Below, piece after piece: positions 1-10,359 of a stretch of 64,000 nt of DNA. The notes under the pieces are model-generated. The model was not told the DNA's origin. It ran no database searches and saw nothing but the letters and a program-made list of their open reading frames with translations. How positions within the stretch are numbered: the stretch's first letter is position 1; the number at the start of each line of letters is the position of its first letter. This DNA is from Aphidius gifuensis. Lineage: Eukaryota; Arthropoda; Insecta; Hymenoptera; Braconidae. A program made the translations under genes and the position numbers. The stretch spans positions 28,516,555-28,580,554 of the forward strand of contig NC_057789.1 of assembly GCF_014905175.1 (NCBI RefSeq). The letters are read 5' to 3'.

Positions 1-3000
1 CAATTATTTGTTCACCAATATTAAGATGTTTTATAATAACAGCCATTAATAATCTACTTACTTCTCCAATTGGATGATCACCACTAAAATCAACATGTGA
101 CAATAGATTATTTAATTTACTATATTTATCAATAATTGATAAAAATGTTTGTACATGTGTATTTGTTTTATGATACTCAGCTAATGCTTGAATAAATGTT
201 GTTGATTTATCAGCAATAAATTTTTTCGATTGTGAATCTTTTGTTGTTGGCATTAGCGGTGAATAAATATCTGAATCAGTTGGTGAATTTGCTGGTGTTG
301 AATTGTTACTTCTTGCTTCACATTTTTCTTCTTCATATGGATTTGGTGGTTGTAATATTTGTAGACCACCTTGAAGAAATTGACTATCAAGCCATTTACG
401 TGCTTCTTCTTCAGCTGGTAATAATGGCATACTTTGACGCATTCTTCTAGCATGAAAACCAAGACTAAAACTTAATGCTCTTTCAGTATCAAGTAGCGAA
501 AGACATATATCAATTATTGGTATTGTAAATTGTATTGAATTATCTGGTTCTGATTGACAATAATAACCAACAAAACATGATTCCATTGCAGCTGTATTTA
601 TCTGTGAATTTGTTGATGATAAATTATTTTTACTTAAATTACAAGATATATCTCGACCAAGTGTATAACGATGAAACATTTCAAGATTACAAGAACCTTC
701 ATGACAATAATCTTGTACATCATAAACACGATTATTAATAACAACCCATAAACCACCATCACGATTATGATTTTCTAAATCAGCCCAACGTATTAATATT
801 GGCTCTTCATTTTGTACAATTTGTTTTGTACAACAACTATTTACAATTGTTGCTGAATTACATTGTCCTGATAAATTAATATTTGTTGATTGTTGTGGTG
901 CAATTATACCAGGCCATGATAAATCATCAGCATCATTTTTTTCAATTGTCGGTGCAAAACGATTAAATTTATCAAGTACATCTAGAACTGGTGCAAGTGT
1001 ATCCATCCAATTAATATTGTCCAATAAAATTGGAATATCAATTTGCAATAATACCAGGCATACAACAAGTTCAGGAAATAAATTATTAATTATATCATTT
1101 TTTAAAATTGTCGTTACCATGACAAAATGCTTGACACTTATACTAGATATATCACAAGCAATTCTAAGTGTTTCATTAACATGATCACATATTTGTGTTA
1201 TATATTTTTTAAACAATGATTCAACACCAATTAATTCACTATCATTTTTGTCATTTGTTGATTTATACATTTGAGCTATTAATAATCGTTGCCATCGTAG
1301 CAACAAATTAATACTTGGTGAATTATATGTATCAGATTTATTATCATCATTTTTATCATCAATTAAATCATCATTGTCATGTCGTAATTGTTCAAGTTTT
1401 GATTGTGTTATACAAGAACCATTTTTAATTAATTGTTTGACTAGTTGTAGTAATGATATTGTTATATTATGTTGTTGTTGTTTTTCTGAATTCAATTCTT
1501 TGACTTGTTTTGTTTTTGGTAAAACTGCTGTTTCTTTTTCATCTGATATATCAATAATTTCAATGTCAATTGCTGCTTTTAATGCATGCTCAAGACCACC
1601 ATCAGCCATTAAACTTGATACCAATAAATCAGCCATAAATTGTTGACCTTTATTGTAATAAGATTGATGATTATTATTATCAGTTGTTTCATCAATTTTT
1701 AATTTTGAATTTGGTAAAAATTCTGATAATGTTTTAGCTCTTTCATTTGCTGTTGGTAATAATACACTCCAGCCAGTTTGTAATACAGCTTGTGCGGCTT
1801 CTTGAATTGTTGCTAAAATACCAGCTCCACTTGCTAAACTAACACACTGATTTTTAAGTGAATCAAGTAGACTTGGAATACCACAAGTTGCTGATAATCC
1901 AACAGTTTTTGGATCAATTTTTTGTGAAATAATAGCATGTAATTGTAGTCGAAGAAGATTAAGTGTAGCAACAGCAAGACATTCACGATCTTGTGTTGGT
2001 GGTCGAGTACTTGGTAGACCTTCACATGATTTTGTAAGAAGTACATCAAGTAATTTAAAAGTTTCTTCACAAATATCAACGACAAATGGCACTCGAGATG
2101 CAACAGACCAAGTTGACAATGACCATGCAAAACTTTGTGTTGGTCCACAAACAAGACCAATTACATTTTTATTAGTTAATGCAACACACAGTGATGGTTT
2201 TGGCACAGTAAAACCAAGTGCTGGATCAATTTGACCATAATCATTACGACCCCAACCATAAACTTGCTGATCTTCAGTTAAAGCAAGTACCAAAACACTG
2301 CCAACTGATAATTCTTTAATTTTTTTATCTTTAAGTGCCTCAACTAACTTTGGATATCTCGTGTGTTCTTCATCACCATGACCAAGACGATAAGTACTTC
2401 CTTTTCCCCAAGTATAAACTTCACCATCAGCAGTTAATGCAGCTGAAAATTGACCACCACAATAAACCTTAACGACATTAATATCCAGCAATTCTTCAAT
2501 CATTTTAGGTACTTTAGAACCATCAGATCCACCTCTTCCTAATTTTCCATAATCACCATCACCCCATGAAAATACAATTCCCCGTGCTGTTACACATAAT
2601 GTTTGTGAATCACCAGATCCACAAGCAACATGAACAACAACATAGCCCTTCAATTCAACAACAAGTGTTGGCACCAATGTGTCATCACAATTACCATGTC
2701 CAAGTCTACCATAAATACCTCTTCCCCATGTATACAATTCACCAGATGCAGTTAAACACGCTGAATATGTACTACCACATGCAATAAATACAACAGATTT
2801 TTTATTTAATGCTTCAATTATTTTTGGTTGATCATATGAAACAGTATCACCATGGCCAAGTCTACCACCATCACCATTACCCCATGAAAATGTTATATCT
2901 TCTTCAGTCAATGCCATATAATGTTTACCATCTGCATGTGATGCAATCATTTTTACAGTATAATGCTCAAATGTATCAATTTTTTGTGGATATTGTGTCT

Positions 3001-4585
3001 CTGATCCATAATGCATCATGTATACTTGACCACTTTGTGTTAGAATCATTAATGCACGTTCAGTACAACACAATTGTTTAACACCTAAATCACTTATTGC
3101 ATCACAATAAAATGGTGATGTACCATTGCCAAATTTAACACCACCCCAGGCAAATACCTCTTGATATGTTTGACTTTGTTGTTGATTTTTAAAATAACTT
3201 GAATGAGTTTGTATTGGTGGTAAATATGGTGTTGATAAACGACTTAAATTACACATTATAATAATTGCTGCTTTACGTAAATCAACAGCAATAATATCAT
3301 CATCTGGTAAATTTAAATATTTAAGTAATACTTCACATGGACCAGGTATTATTTGTCTATCACATTTTTTAATTTTTAATGATGGTATTGAATTTAGTCT
3401 TTTTAATAATGGTACTAATGGTGCTGATGAGCCAGATGGTATAACACGATTATCTTGATTTTTATTATTTCTTTCATTAATTTGAAATAATAAAATAACT
3501 GAATCAAGAAAACTTGATAATGTACCACGTTGAATAACAAGCTCAAGTAATAAACAAAGTGCAGTATGTTGATCAGATACTGGCACTTGGCACCATGATA
3601 TATTACTTGATAAATCACCCGTTACAATTTGACGTAAAAATTTTGTTGATTTATCAACGACTTCAAGCCATACTTGTGATACACTATTTTCTTCAAATAA
3701 TGTTGCTTCTGGTAGTGATTGTAATGTTTCTAATGATTCAGTTAATATTTCACTGCAAAATTCAATATCTTCACCTGATCGCCAGGCACGACGTAAATAA
3801 GCAAATGAAAAATTAAGGGCAGCACGTGTACCAACTTTAGCAAGACCAACAGCTGCTTCATTATTTGTTTTAGTTATTTTAGATGTTTTATTTGTTAATG
3901 ATGATGATGATGCTGATGATGGGGGTGATGTTGATGATGATGCTTGTGCTTTAGATGATGTTGAAATTGAATTAACAACAGTTGCTGATTTAGTTGTATT
4001 AATAGTTGTTTTTTTTTTATTGTTGTCATGTATTTTTTGTCTAGATAAGGCAGTGAAATATCTTCTAGCAATAACTAATCTTTGTCGTAGTCTTGTTGAT
4101 GACAATGTACTATTAGCAACTTGATTTGATAATATTGCTTGTTCTTTTATTAATGAATCCATACAATCATTCCAATCTTTAATTGATGGTTTATCTTCCC
4201 ACAGCCAACGATCAATTATTGTTTGTGCTGGTATCAATTGTGATTTATCAGCAAGTGACATTCTCGTTGCTTCTTCTTCATCTAACTTTTGACATGGTAA
4301 ACAATTACAACCACTTGATGGACCACATATTCCATCGCAACAGAGACATGTTAGTGCTAAATGATGACAGTAATAATGTCCATTTTGACTTTTTTTTGAT
4401 ATAATACCAGCTGAATTAAATAAACCATCAAAAAAACTACCAACAATTTCTCCATCACGTACCATACCATTCCATAATTCAGCAAGACGATCACGTCTTA
4501 AAAAATTTTGTAAATCTGTTTTTAGCCATTTTGCATCAAATCGTGCCTCTGGCCTAACAATAACTACATTTGATTGTCCACTCAT
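1..4585 (-). CDS. HERC2: E3 ubiquitin-protein ligase HERC2, N-terminal part
   Basis: HERC2 is a giant ligase (~4,800 residues in mammals) acting in DNA-damage signalling, centrosome and protein turnover. Here ~1,528 codons read from ATG 4585-4583 to the left edge without an intron. The start (MSGQSNVVIV, then ARFDAKWLKTD) aligns with the human N-terminus, and the block AALNFSFAYLRRAWRSGED (~residues 250-275) matches human closely. Residues ~473-827 form the first RCC1-like propeller, with repeated SWGxGDxGxLGxG motifs. Residues ~1262-1345 form the cytochrome-b5-like domain (WADLENHNRDGGLWVVI). The later RCC1 propellers and the HECT domain are outside the window. The coding exon begins at 4594 after acceptor TTACAG; a 5'UTR exon appears to end at 4671 (AAAAG|GTAAAT). 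Odd feature: a Cys-rich insert at residues ~73-98 that the human protein lacks. It is divergently paired with PXK. Confidence 0.97.
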   Translation of the reverse strand, partial: MSGQSNVVIVRPEARFDAKWLKTDLQNFLRRDRLAELWNGMVRDGEIVGSFFDGLFNSAGIISKKSQNGHYYCHHLALTCLCCDGICGPSSGCNCLPCQKLDEEEATRMSLADKSQLIPAQTIIDRWLWEDKPSIKDWNDCMDSLIKEQAILSNQVANSTLSSTRLRQRLVIARRYFTALSRQKIHDNNKKKTTINTTKSATVVNSISTSSKAQASSSTSPPSSASSSSLTNKTSKITKTNNEAAVGLAKVGTRAALNFSFAYLRRAWRSGEDIEFCSEILTESLETLQSLPEATLFEENSVSQVWLEVVDKSTKFLRQIVTGDLSSNISWCQVPVSDQHTALCLLLELVIQRGTLSSFLDSVILLFQINERNNKNQDNRVIPSGSSAPLVPLLKRLNSIPSLKIKKCDRQIIPGPCEVLLKYLNLPDDDIIAVDLRKAAIIIMCNLSRLSTPYLPPIQTHSSYFKNQQQSQTYQEVFAWGGVKFGNGTSPFYCDAISDLGVKQLCCTERALMILTQSGQVYMMHYGSETQYPQKIDTFEHYTVKMIASHADGKHYMALTEEDITFSWGNGDGGRLGHGDTVSYDQPKIIEALNKKSVVFIACGSTYSACLTASGELYTWGRGIYGRLGHGNCDDTLVPTLVVELKGYVVVHVACGSGDSQTLCVTARGIVFSWGDGDYGKLGRGGSDGSKVPKMIEELLDINVVKVYCGGQFSAALTADGEVYTWGKGSTYRLGHGDEEHTRYPKLVEALKDKKIKELSVGSVLVLALTEDQQVYGWGRNDYGQIDPALGFTVPKPSLCVALTNKNVIGLVCGPTQSFAWSLSTWSVASRVPFVVDICEETFKLLDVLLTKSCEGLPSTRPPTQDRECLAVATLNLLRLQLHAIISQKIDPKTVGLSATCGIPSLLDSLKNQCVSLASGAGILATIQEAAQAVLQTGWSVLLPTANERAKTLSEFLPNSKLKIDETTDNNNHQSYYNKGQQFMADLLVSSLMADGGLEHALKAAIDIEIIDISDEKETAVLPKTKQVKELNSEKQQQHNITISLLQLVKQLIKNGSCITQSKLEQLRHDNDDLIDDKNDDNKSDTYNSPSINLLLRWQRLLIAQMYKSTNDKNDSELIGVESLFKKYITQICDHVNETLRIACDISSISVKHFVMVTTILKNDIINNLFPELVVCLVLLQIDIPILLDNINWMDTLAPVLDVLDKFNRFAPTIEKNDADDLSWPGIIAPQQSTNINLSGQCNSATIVNSCCTKQIVQNEEPILIRWADLENHNRDGGLWVVINNRVYDVQDYCHEGSCNLEMFHRYTLGRDISCNLSKNNLSSTNSQINTAAMESCFVGYYCQSEPDNSIQFTIPIIDICLSLLDTERALSFSLGFHARRMRQSMPLLPAEEEARKWLDSQFLQGGLQILQPPNPYEEEKCEARSNNSTPANSPTDSDIYSPLMPTTKDSQSKKFIADKSTTFIQALAEYHKTNTHVQTFLSIIDKYSKLNNLLSHVDFSGDHPIGEVSRLLMAVIIKHLNIGEQII

Positions 4586-6322
4586 TTTAATAATCTGTAA
4601 ATTAATTAATATCATTACAAAATTAATTATCAATGATGATGATGATAAAAATAACAAATAAAATATTTACCTTTTCATTTCATTCTATTTTTATATCACT
4701 TACTTAATTGTTAATTTTTAATTCAATTTATTTGTCATTTAATAAATTAAATAATTAACTTTTTGGTTTTTTAATTAGTCTAAGTACATTGGAATATTTA
4801 TTTTTGACATTTTATTATTGTTTGTGATGTTGTTATTATATTTATTAATTTTACGACACGCGCAGATTGATGAAGACTTGAAGATAATAATATTGGCAGA
4901 GTAGTAGCTTTATAATTAAGATATACTACTAATATTTTATCAATGACATGTAGTCAACAGAGTATTGTTTAATAATGTCATATAATTATTGATAATTTTT
5001 TTAATTTTATTTATTTTATTACACCTGGCTAACTTGATTCCCGGTGGTGGTGTCAAATGTCAATGGATCTACACACACTCACACACACACACAACACACA
5101 GCTGATATTTGTTTATTATTTTTCTAAACAAAAATTATAAAATAACAACTTGTACAAATTAATTAATTAATATTGACATTAAGATTTATAAATAATCATT
5201 ATTTATAAAAGTAATAATAATTAATTTTAATTGTATTTTAATTTTGTTTAATAATTATTTATTTATTTACACTTTTTTTTTTTTGCCAATTCATTGCACG
5301 GTGGACACACCGCTTTATTTTTTTTTTTCGTCGCCGTAAGGGTCGGTTTTCACTCACCGCAACTCACAACTTTTTTAGGCGCCATTATTGTTTACATTCT
5401 GTCAAATTTAAAACATGTGGTGATTGTTTTTGACACTTGGCTAAAAAAAACTGTTAATATTTTTTCGTAAATATTTTATTTAATTACTATAATATTTTTT
5501 TTTTGTTTATTGAGTTATAAATTATCGAAGTTTCCTATTAAAATTTTTAAATTTTAAAATTTCTACTATTGTCATCGTGTTAATCTATTTTTTTTTTAAT
5601 TATTATTTTTATTATTCTCACTAATTGTTAATATTTTTTTTTTTTTTTTGATTAAGTTATTCACCTGCAATGGCGCCTCTTGTGATTTTATTTAATAACA
5701 ACAAAATTATCAGAGAGAGAAATCGATTTTGTGTGTGACATTTTAATCTCAAAATAAAAGAGACAAAACAAGACAACAAGTTCTGAGAATTATATCCAAT
5801 TGTTTAATTATAAATTTACAATTATTTGTTTATTTTAAACAATATAATTTGTATATTGATAAATTAAATAACATGTCATCAGTGTTTATGTGTGCATTAA
5901 TAAATCATTGTGTTGATGAATGAAAAAAAAAAAAGGAAAATATAAAAAATGTTTATTATGATTGTGTTTAATCAAACATGACAACATGACAAAATGGCGT
6001 CTATTGGTATTCATAAACGTCAAAATAAGTGATGATATAATTAATAATCTACAAAATCAATTGAAATTTCATATAAAAATTATACAAAAAAAAATATAAT
6101 TACTTATTGATTATCTTTATTATTTTTCTCATGTTGGTATAATTTTGTTGTTTTTTTTTTTAATTTTCATTTGTGATTTATTGATGTTATGGTGGATAAT
6201 CTTGTGTGATGACTGATGATAGTAACTGATAATGAGTTTATCAATAAAACTATTAAGTGATTTATAAAAATAAATAAAAAATAAACCTGATGTTTTGATA
6301 ATGATACCAAGTCGCGTCATTT
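4586..6322. promoter_or_regulatory. Divergent HERC2/PXK promoter region
   Basis: This 1.7-kb interval separates the two divergently transcribed start codons. On the minus strand a HERC2 5'UTR exon would end at 4671 with donor GTAAAT and splice to 4594. The middle holds CpG-containing patches in AT-rich DNA (about 5290-5400 and 6310-6350) that are plausible core-promoter areas for either gene. I see no coding exon. Transcription starts cannot be placed from sequence alone. Confidence 0.6.
5071..5101. repeat. Imperfect (CA)n microsatellite
   Basis: A run of CA dinucleotides with two interruptions inside the HERC2/PXK intergenic region. It is probably length-variable between individuals. No functional role is visible. 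Confidence 0.85.
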
Positions 6323-6331
6323 ATGGCGCCT
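5377..6331. promoter_or_regulatory. Four ATGGCGYCT motifs between HERC2 and PXK
   Basis: The nine-base motif ATGGCGCCT occurs at 5377-5385 (minus), 5670-5678 (plus) and 6323-6331 (plus); the variant ATGGCGTCT occurs at 5994-6002 (plus). In DNA this AT-rich, four copies of a GC-rich 9-mer within 1 kb is unexpected by chance. The GCCAT/ATGGC core is that of YY1/Pho sites, and ATGGCGCC resembles arthropod CTCF cores. Assignment to a factor is inference. Confidence 0.4.
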
Positions 6332-6400
6332 CAAGTAAACTACGCGGTAGAAAAACAACCTACACCCTGTATGAATATAAAAAAATTTATATTTTCATGA
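6323..6400 (+). CDS. Upstream ORF in the PXK leader (25 codons)
   Basis: ATGGCGCCT opens a 25-codon reading frame (MAPQVNYAVEKQ...) that stops with TGA at 6398-6400, three bases before the PXK start at 6404. If the PXK transcript begins upstream of 6323, ribosomes would meet this ORF first and would have to leak past it or reinitiate. It could instead be a chance ORF if transcription starts further downstream. No known protein family is recognised. Confidence 0.3.
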   Translation: MAPQVNYAVEKQPTPCMNIKKFIFS

Positions 6401-6403
6401 TCA

Positions 6404-8842
6404 ATGGCTTTATTTGAGAAAAAATATACAAATAAAGTATTGCTTGATGATACTATTAAATTAACAAGTGTCATTGAAAATGCTAGAAAAATTGACGGTC
6501 ATACGGTATGAAAATTTCTAATTTTTTTCATTCAAACAATTGGTTGATAAAATGTTGAGTAAAATTGTCAATGAAAATTTGATAAATAATTATTTTGTTA
6601 TTATTTTTATAGGAATACGTGATTAGAGTACAAAGAGGTCCATTACCAGATAATTCTTGGCGTATTAGCCATCGTTACAATGACTTCGTCCAGCTCAATA
6701 ATGCATTATCAATATCAGGCATTGATTTATCATTGCCACCTAAAAAAATCATTGGTAATATGGATGCTGAATTTGTAGCTCAACGACAAATTGGATTACA
6801 AAATTATTTAAACACAATACTAATGAATCCCATATTAGCTTCATCGTTACCGATGAAACATTTCCTTGATCCCAATAATTATACAGCACCCTTACATGGT
6901 AAGTTGTTGTTGTTGTTATTTTTCATTGAATTGAATTATTAAATGTCATTTCTTTTTCTATTTGCAGAAATAGCATTGCAACAAGTGTCACTGGCACTTC
7001 GTAGTGATGCAAATTTCGAAATTGGTAAACCAATTGTTGATATGGGTTGGCGTTTACGTAAACATTATTATACTGTTAAAAATCGTCAAAATCCAAAACA
7101 AGAATTAATTTTAGCATGGGTTGAATTTGGTCCAGATAAACATTTACAAGATAAAGATATGCAAAATGTATATAAAAGTTTGGGTAATTTAAAACATATT
7201 AATATTGAAAGTATGGTACATCAACATGTCACTGAAAATGGTGCATTAACTATTAGAAATTTTTATCCAAATGGTACATTAAGAGATATATTATGTATGA
7301 CTAAACCAAAACAACCATTTATTAAAAAATATGGTAATCCAAAACAAACAAAATCATTAACAATAACTGAAATATCAATGTATGGTTATCAAATCCTACA
7401 AGCACTATGTTATATTTATGATAAAGGTTTACGTTATGGTCATTTACATACTGGTAATATATTATTAACATCAACTGGTATTAAGTTACTTGATCTTGAA
7501 AATGGATTACTTGGTTTACCAGCATTTTATCGTCCATATGTTGTACAAAGACGTAGGCTACATGCAACAACACAAGTTGATGTTTATTCATTTGGTCATG
7601 TGTTGTATGAAATGACATTTGGTAGACCATTACTTGAAGCAACATGTAATGATTTATCACACTATGATGATAAATTAAAAAATTTACTTGAAATAATATT
7701 ATCACCAGAAGCACTTAAACAAGATCTTCCAGTATTTACTAAATTAATTGAACATCCATTTTTTGATAATGCTAAAAAAATTACATTAGCTGGTAGTTCA
7801 ATTGAAAAACCATATTTTAAATTAAGTAATCATCTTAAAGATGTATTACTAGAAGCTGCGAGTAAAGCAGAACAACGTTTAAAAGATGAACAAAAAGTTG
7901 CTAGACATCAAAAAAAACTTGTTAAAGTACAAGAAATGATGAGCTCTGAAGAAGAAATGAAAAAACGAAAACAAAAATTGGTTATTATTTATTAATTTAT
8001 TTCTTAAATAATATTAATTAATTTATTTATATTGTGTTAATTTTATTATTTTATTTTTCATATAGAAAAAAGAACAAAAACTTGCACAAGAAAAAAATTC
8101 TACAAGTAATAAAATTGGAACAAATGAAATTAAAAAAATTAATGGAAAAAATTCTGAACGTTCAGATAGTCCAACAAGTACATCAACAACAACAAGTATT
8201 GGCACACCAACACCACCATCTGGTAAGTTTATTAAATAATAAAATAATTTATTTATTATTAATATTTATAAATAATATGAAATTTCGAATGTTATTTCGA
8301 AGCTGGACACAAAAGTTGATGACGCATTGTGCGTAAAATTGTAACACGTAGGTCATCCTCAAAGGTGTTTTATTTATTTTTTTATATCAAGGATGATTTG
8401 ATGGCTAAATATGATGATTAAAAAATTATATTACATTGATAATTTATAATTTTATACTGAATATTAATTCCTGGAATTTTTTGATCATCATATTTAGCTG
8501 TGATGTCATTAAAAATATAAATATAATTAATTGCATGTAATTTATTGTTGAATTTTTATCAGTGAATTATTTATCTAATGTTTTTTGGTTTTAAATTTTT
8601 TCCTTGAAGGATCTACAGACCATGGGATCAGATATAAAAAACATAAAAATAATAATAGGAATAGTAAAATTATTAAAAATATATGTCCACCAGCTCCACC
8701 CTTACCACCACCAGCACCACAACAATTATCATCATCATCAGTGTCATCAAATGTCCCATCCAACACTACGAAAGATCGCTCCGCCTTACTTGGTAGTATA
8801 TGTGATTTTAATAAATCTAATCTTCGTAAAATAAAAAATTGA
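6404..8842 (+). CDS. PXK: PX domain-containing protein kinase-like (PXK)
   Basis: PXK binds phosphoinositides through its PX domain and works in endosomal receptor trafficking; vertebrate PXK also binds actin through a WH2 motif. Five exons: 6404-6505, 6613-6898, 6968-7980, 8066-8222, 8610-8842, all with GT-AG introns in matching phases (597 codons with stop; human is 578 aa). Residues ~35-125 are the PX domain (PPKKIIGNMDAEF). Residues ~140-470 are the kinase-like fold. It is a pseudokinase: the HRD catalytic aspartate is His (GHLHTGN) and DFG is replaced by DLEN, as in human PXK. A Lys/Glu-rich stretch, a proline run and a C-terminal WH2-like RSALLGSICDFNKSNLRKIK follow. Intron 3 has a weak donor (GTTATT); if it is retained, the protein ends 'VIIY' at 7995. 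The start is chosen by homology to the human N-terminus (KVLLDDT). Confidence 0.97.
8404..8498 (+). ncRNA. Pre-miRNA-like hairpin in PXK intron 4
   Basis: Bases 8404-8427 and 8475-8498 are reverse complements over 24 positions, with a single G-U wobble in the RNA. A 47-base loop separates them. The stem continues outward imperfectly for about ten more pairs (ATGATTTGAT against GATGTCAT), giving a roughly 35-pair stem of pre-miRNA size. The loop is longer than usual and I do not recognise a known miRNA seed, so a small inverted-repeat transposon remnant is the alternative. Confidence 0.25.
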
Positions 8843-10331
8843 TTATTATATTTCGAAATTTAGTAAATGTAATTTTCAAAAGAAAAAAAAAAAATTAATA
8901 TTCATTTATATTTTGAAATAGCCAAAAACAAAAAAAAAAATAACAGATTACAAATGAAAATATCTAGAAATTCAAAGATTAATTTTTGATCATTTAATTT
9001 TATAGAAAAATAATAAATAAAAAAATACCTGAGATTAAAAAAAATAAATAAATAAAATAATTGTTTATCTGTAAAAAAAAATATATATATATGAGATTAA
9101 TATGGAGTGTAATTTGTGTAAAAGAAAAATCTTTTGGCGTTGTAATTTATTCAACTATTTTTATTCGATTAAAATAAATTATCCTCTCTCTGTCTCTCGG
9201 TGGTTTAAAAATATCGTGGCCAATATTGTAAATATTAAGATGAAAGCTTGTTCTTTTGTAAATGTATTATAGAAGATATAATTTATTATGTTGTTATATT
9301 TTCATCTTCCAATCAAACGACTGGAATGCATGTAAAGTTATTAATAATTTTATTAAGTTTATTATTATTTTCTTAATATTATAATTAAAAATTCCTTGAA
9401 TATTTATATTGCCTCTTGATAATTGTGTACAATTAAATAGCCAAACTAAAAACAAAAAAAAAGATATAATATATTAAATAAAAATATTAATCACGAGATT
9501 AAACAAATACTGTAATTAATTGTAATATTTACAAAATTACATTTTGTGTTTTGTGTATAAGAAAAAAATATTGTAATTCCAAATAAAACAAAAATTGAAA
9601 TACATGTGTTATTTATATGGCATTATTATTTTTTTAAAATTAAACATTAAATTGATTTTAAAAAAATATTAATTTTCTTTTTTTTGTAATTGATTACATT
9701 ATATAATTATTTATGAATAAATAAGCTAAACAAATTTTTACCTTCATTTAATTATAAATTAAATTTAAATCCAAAATTTTTTATTTGTTGCGTTGAAAAA
9801 AAATAATTATAATATCAAACTTGGATTATTATTTTTTTTTTTAAATTAAATTAAATTGTTTTTTTTCTTTTTTAAATCACCTAGCGTATTTAGTGCTCAT
9901 ACATTTTTTTTAATTACAACTAATATGTAAAACACAATACGTTTTTATTTACAATTTTCCAATTCGTATTTCTCTTTTTGTTTTTTTTTTTCTTTTTGGT
10001 CAGTAATTTACCAAATAATCTACCTTGTTGATAATTTTTTTTTATACAATATTTGCAGTCTAATTAATTTTCACATATTACAAATAATTAATATAATTAA
10101 TTTATGTTATGATTGTTTTTTTTCTCACATTTTGTTATTAAAAATCTAGCAAATAATTTATAGTTATAAAAGCTGATTTAATTATTTTATTAAACTTAGT
10201 GATATTATTAATTAACAGCGATAAAAAAAAGGCCAATATTTTATTTTTCATTATATACTGATTGTTGGTTTATTTATTTTATATTTTGTCAATGATGTTG
10301 CATTTTGATTAGTCAATTGTATGCTAAATCG
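8843..10331. other. Convergent 3' region between PXK and tafazzin
   Basis: AT-rich sequence with many A and T runs and several AATAAA or AATAAAA signals (for example around 9046 and 9585), as expected for PXK 3'UTR and polyadenylation. I see no open reading frame with coding character and no RNA gene. Confidence 0.6.
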
Positions 10332-10353
10332 AGTGACGGTTATAACCGTCACT
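10332..10353. repeat. 22-bp perfect palindrome after the tafazzin stop
   Basis: The core GTGACGGTTATAACCGTCAC is its own reverse complement and extends one matched A/T pair on each side. It starts seven bases after the tafazzin TGA (10362-10360). There is no loop, so it could be a dimeric factor site or a cruciform/RNA stem in the 3'UTR. Confidence 0.8.
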
Positions 10354-10359
10354 TTTAGG

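Noticed and set aside
7481..7714. Minus-strand ORF inside PXK
   Set aside because: Shadow of PXK exon 3; no family resemblance.
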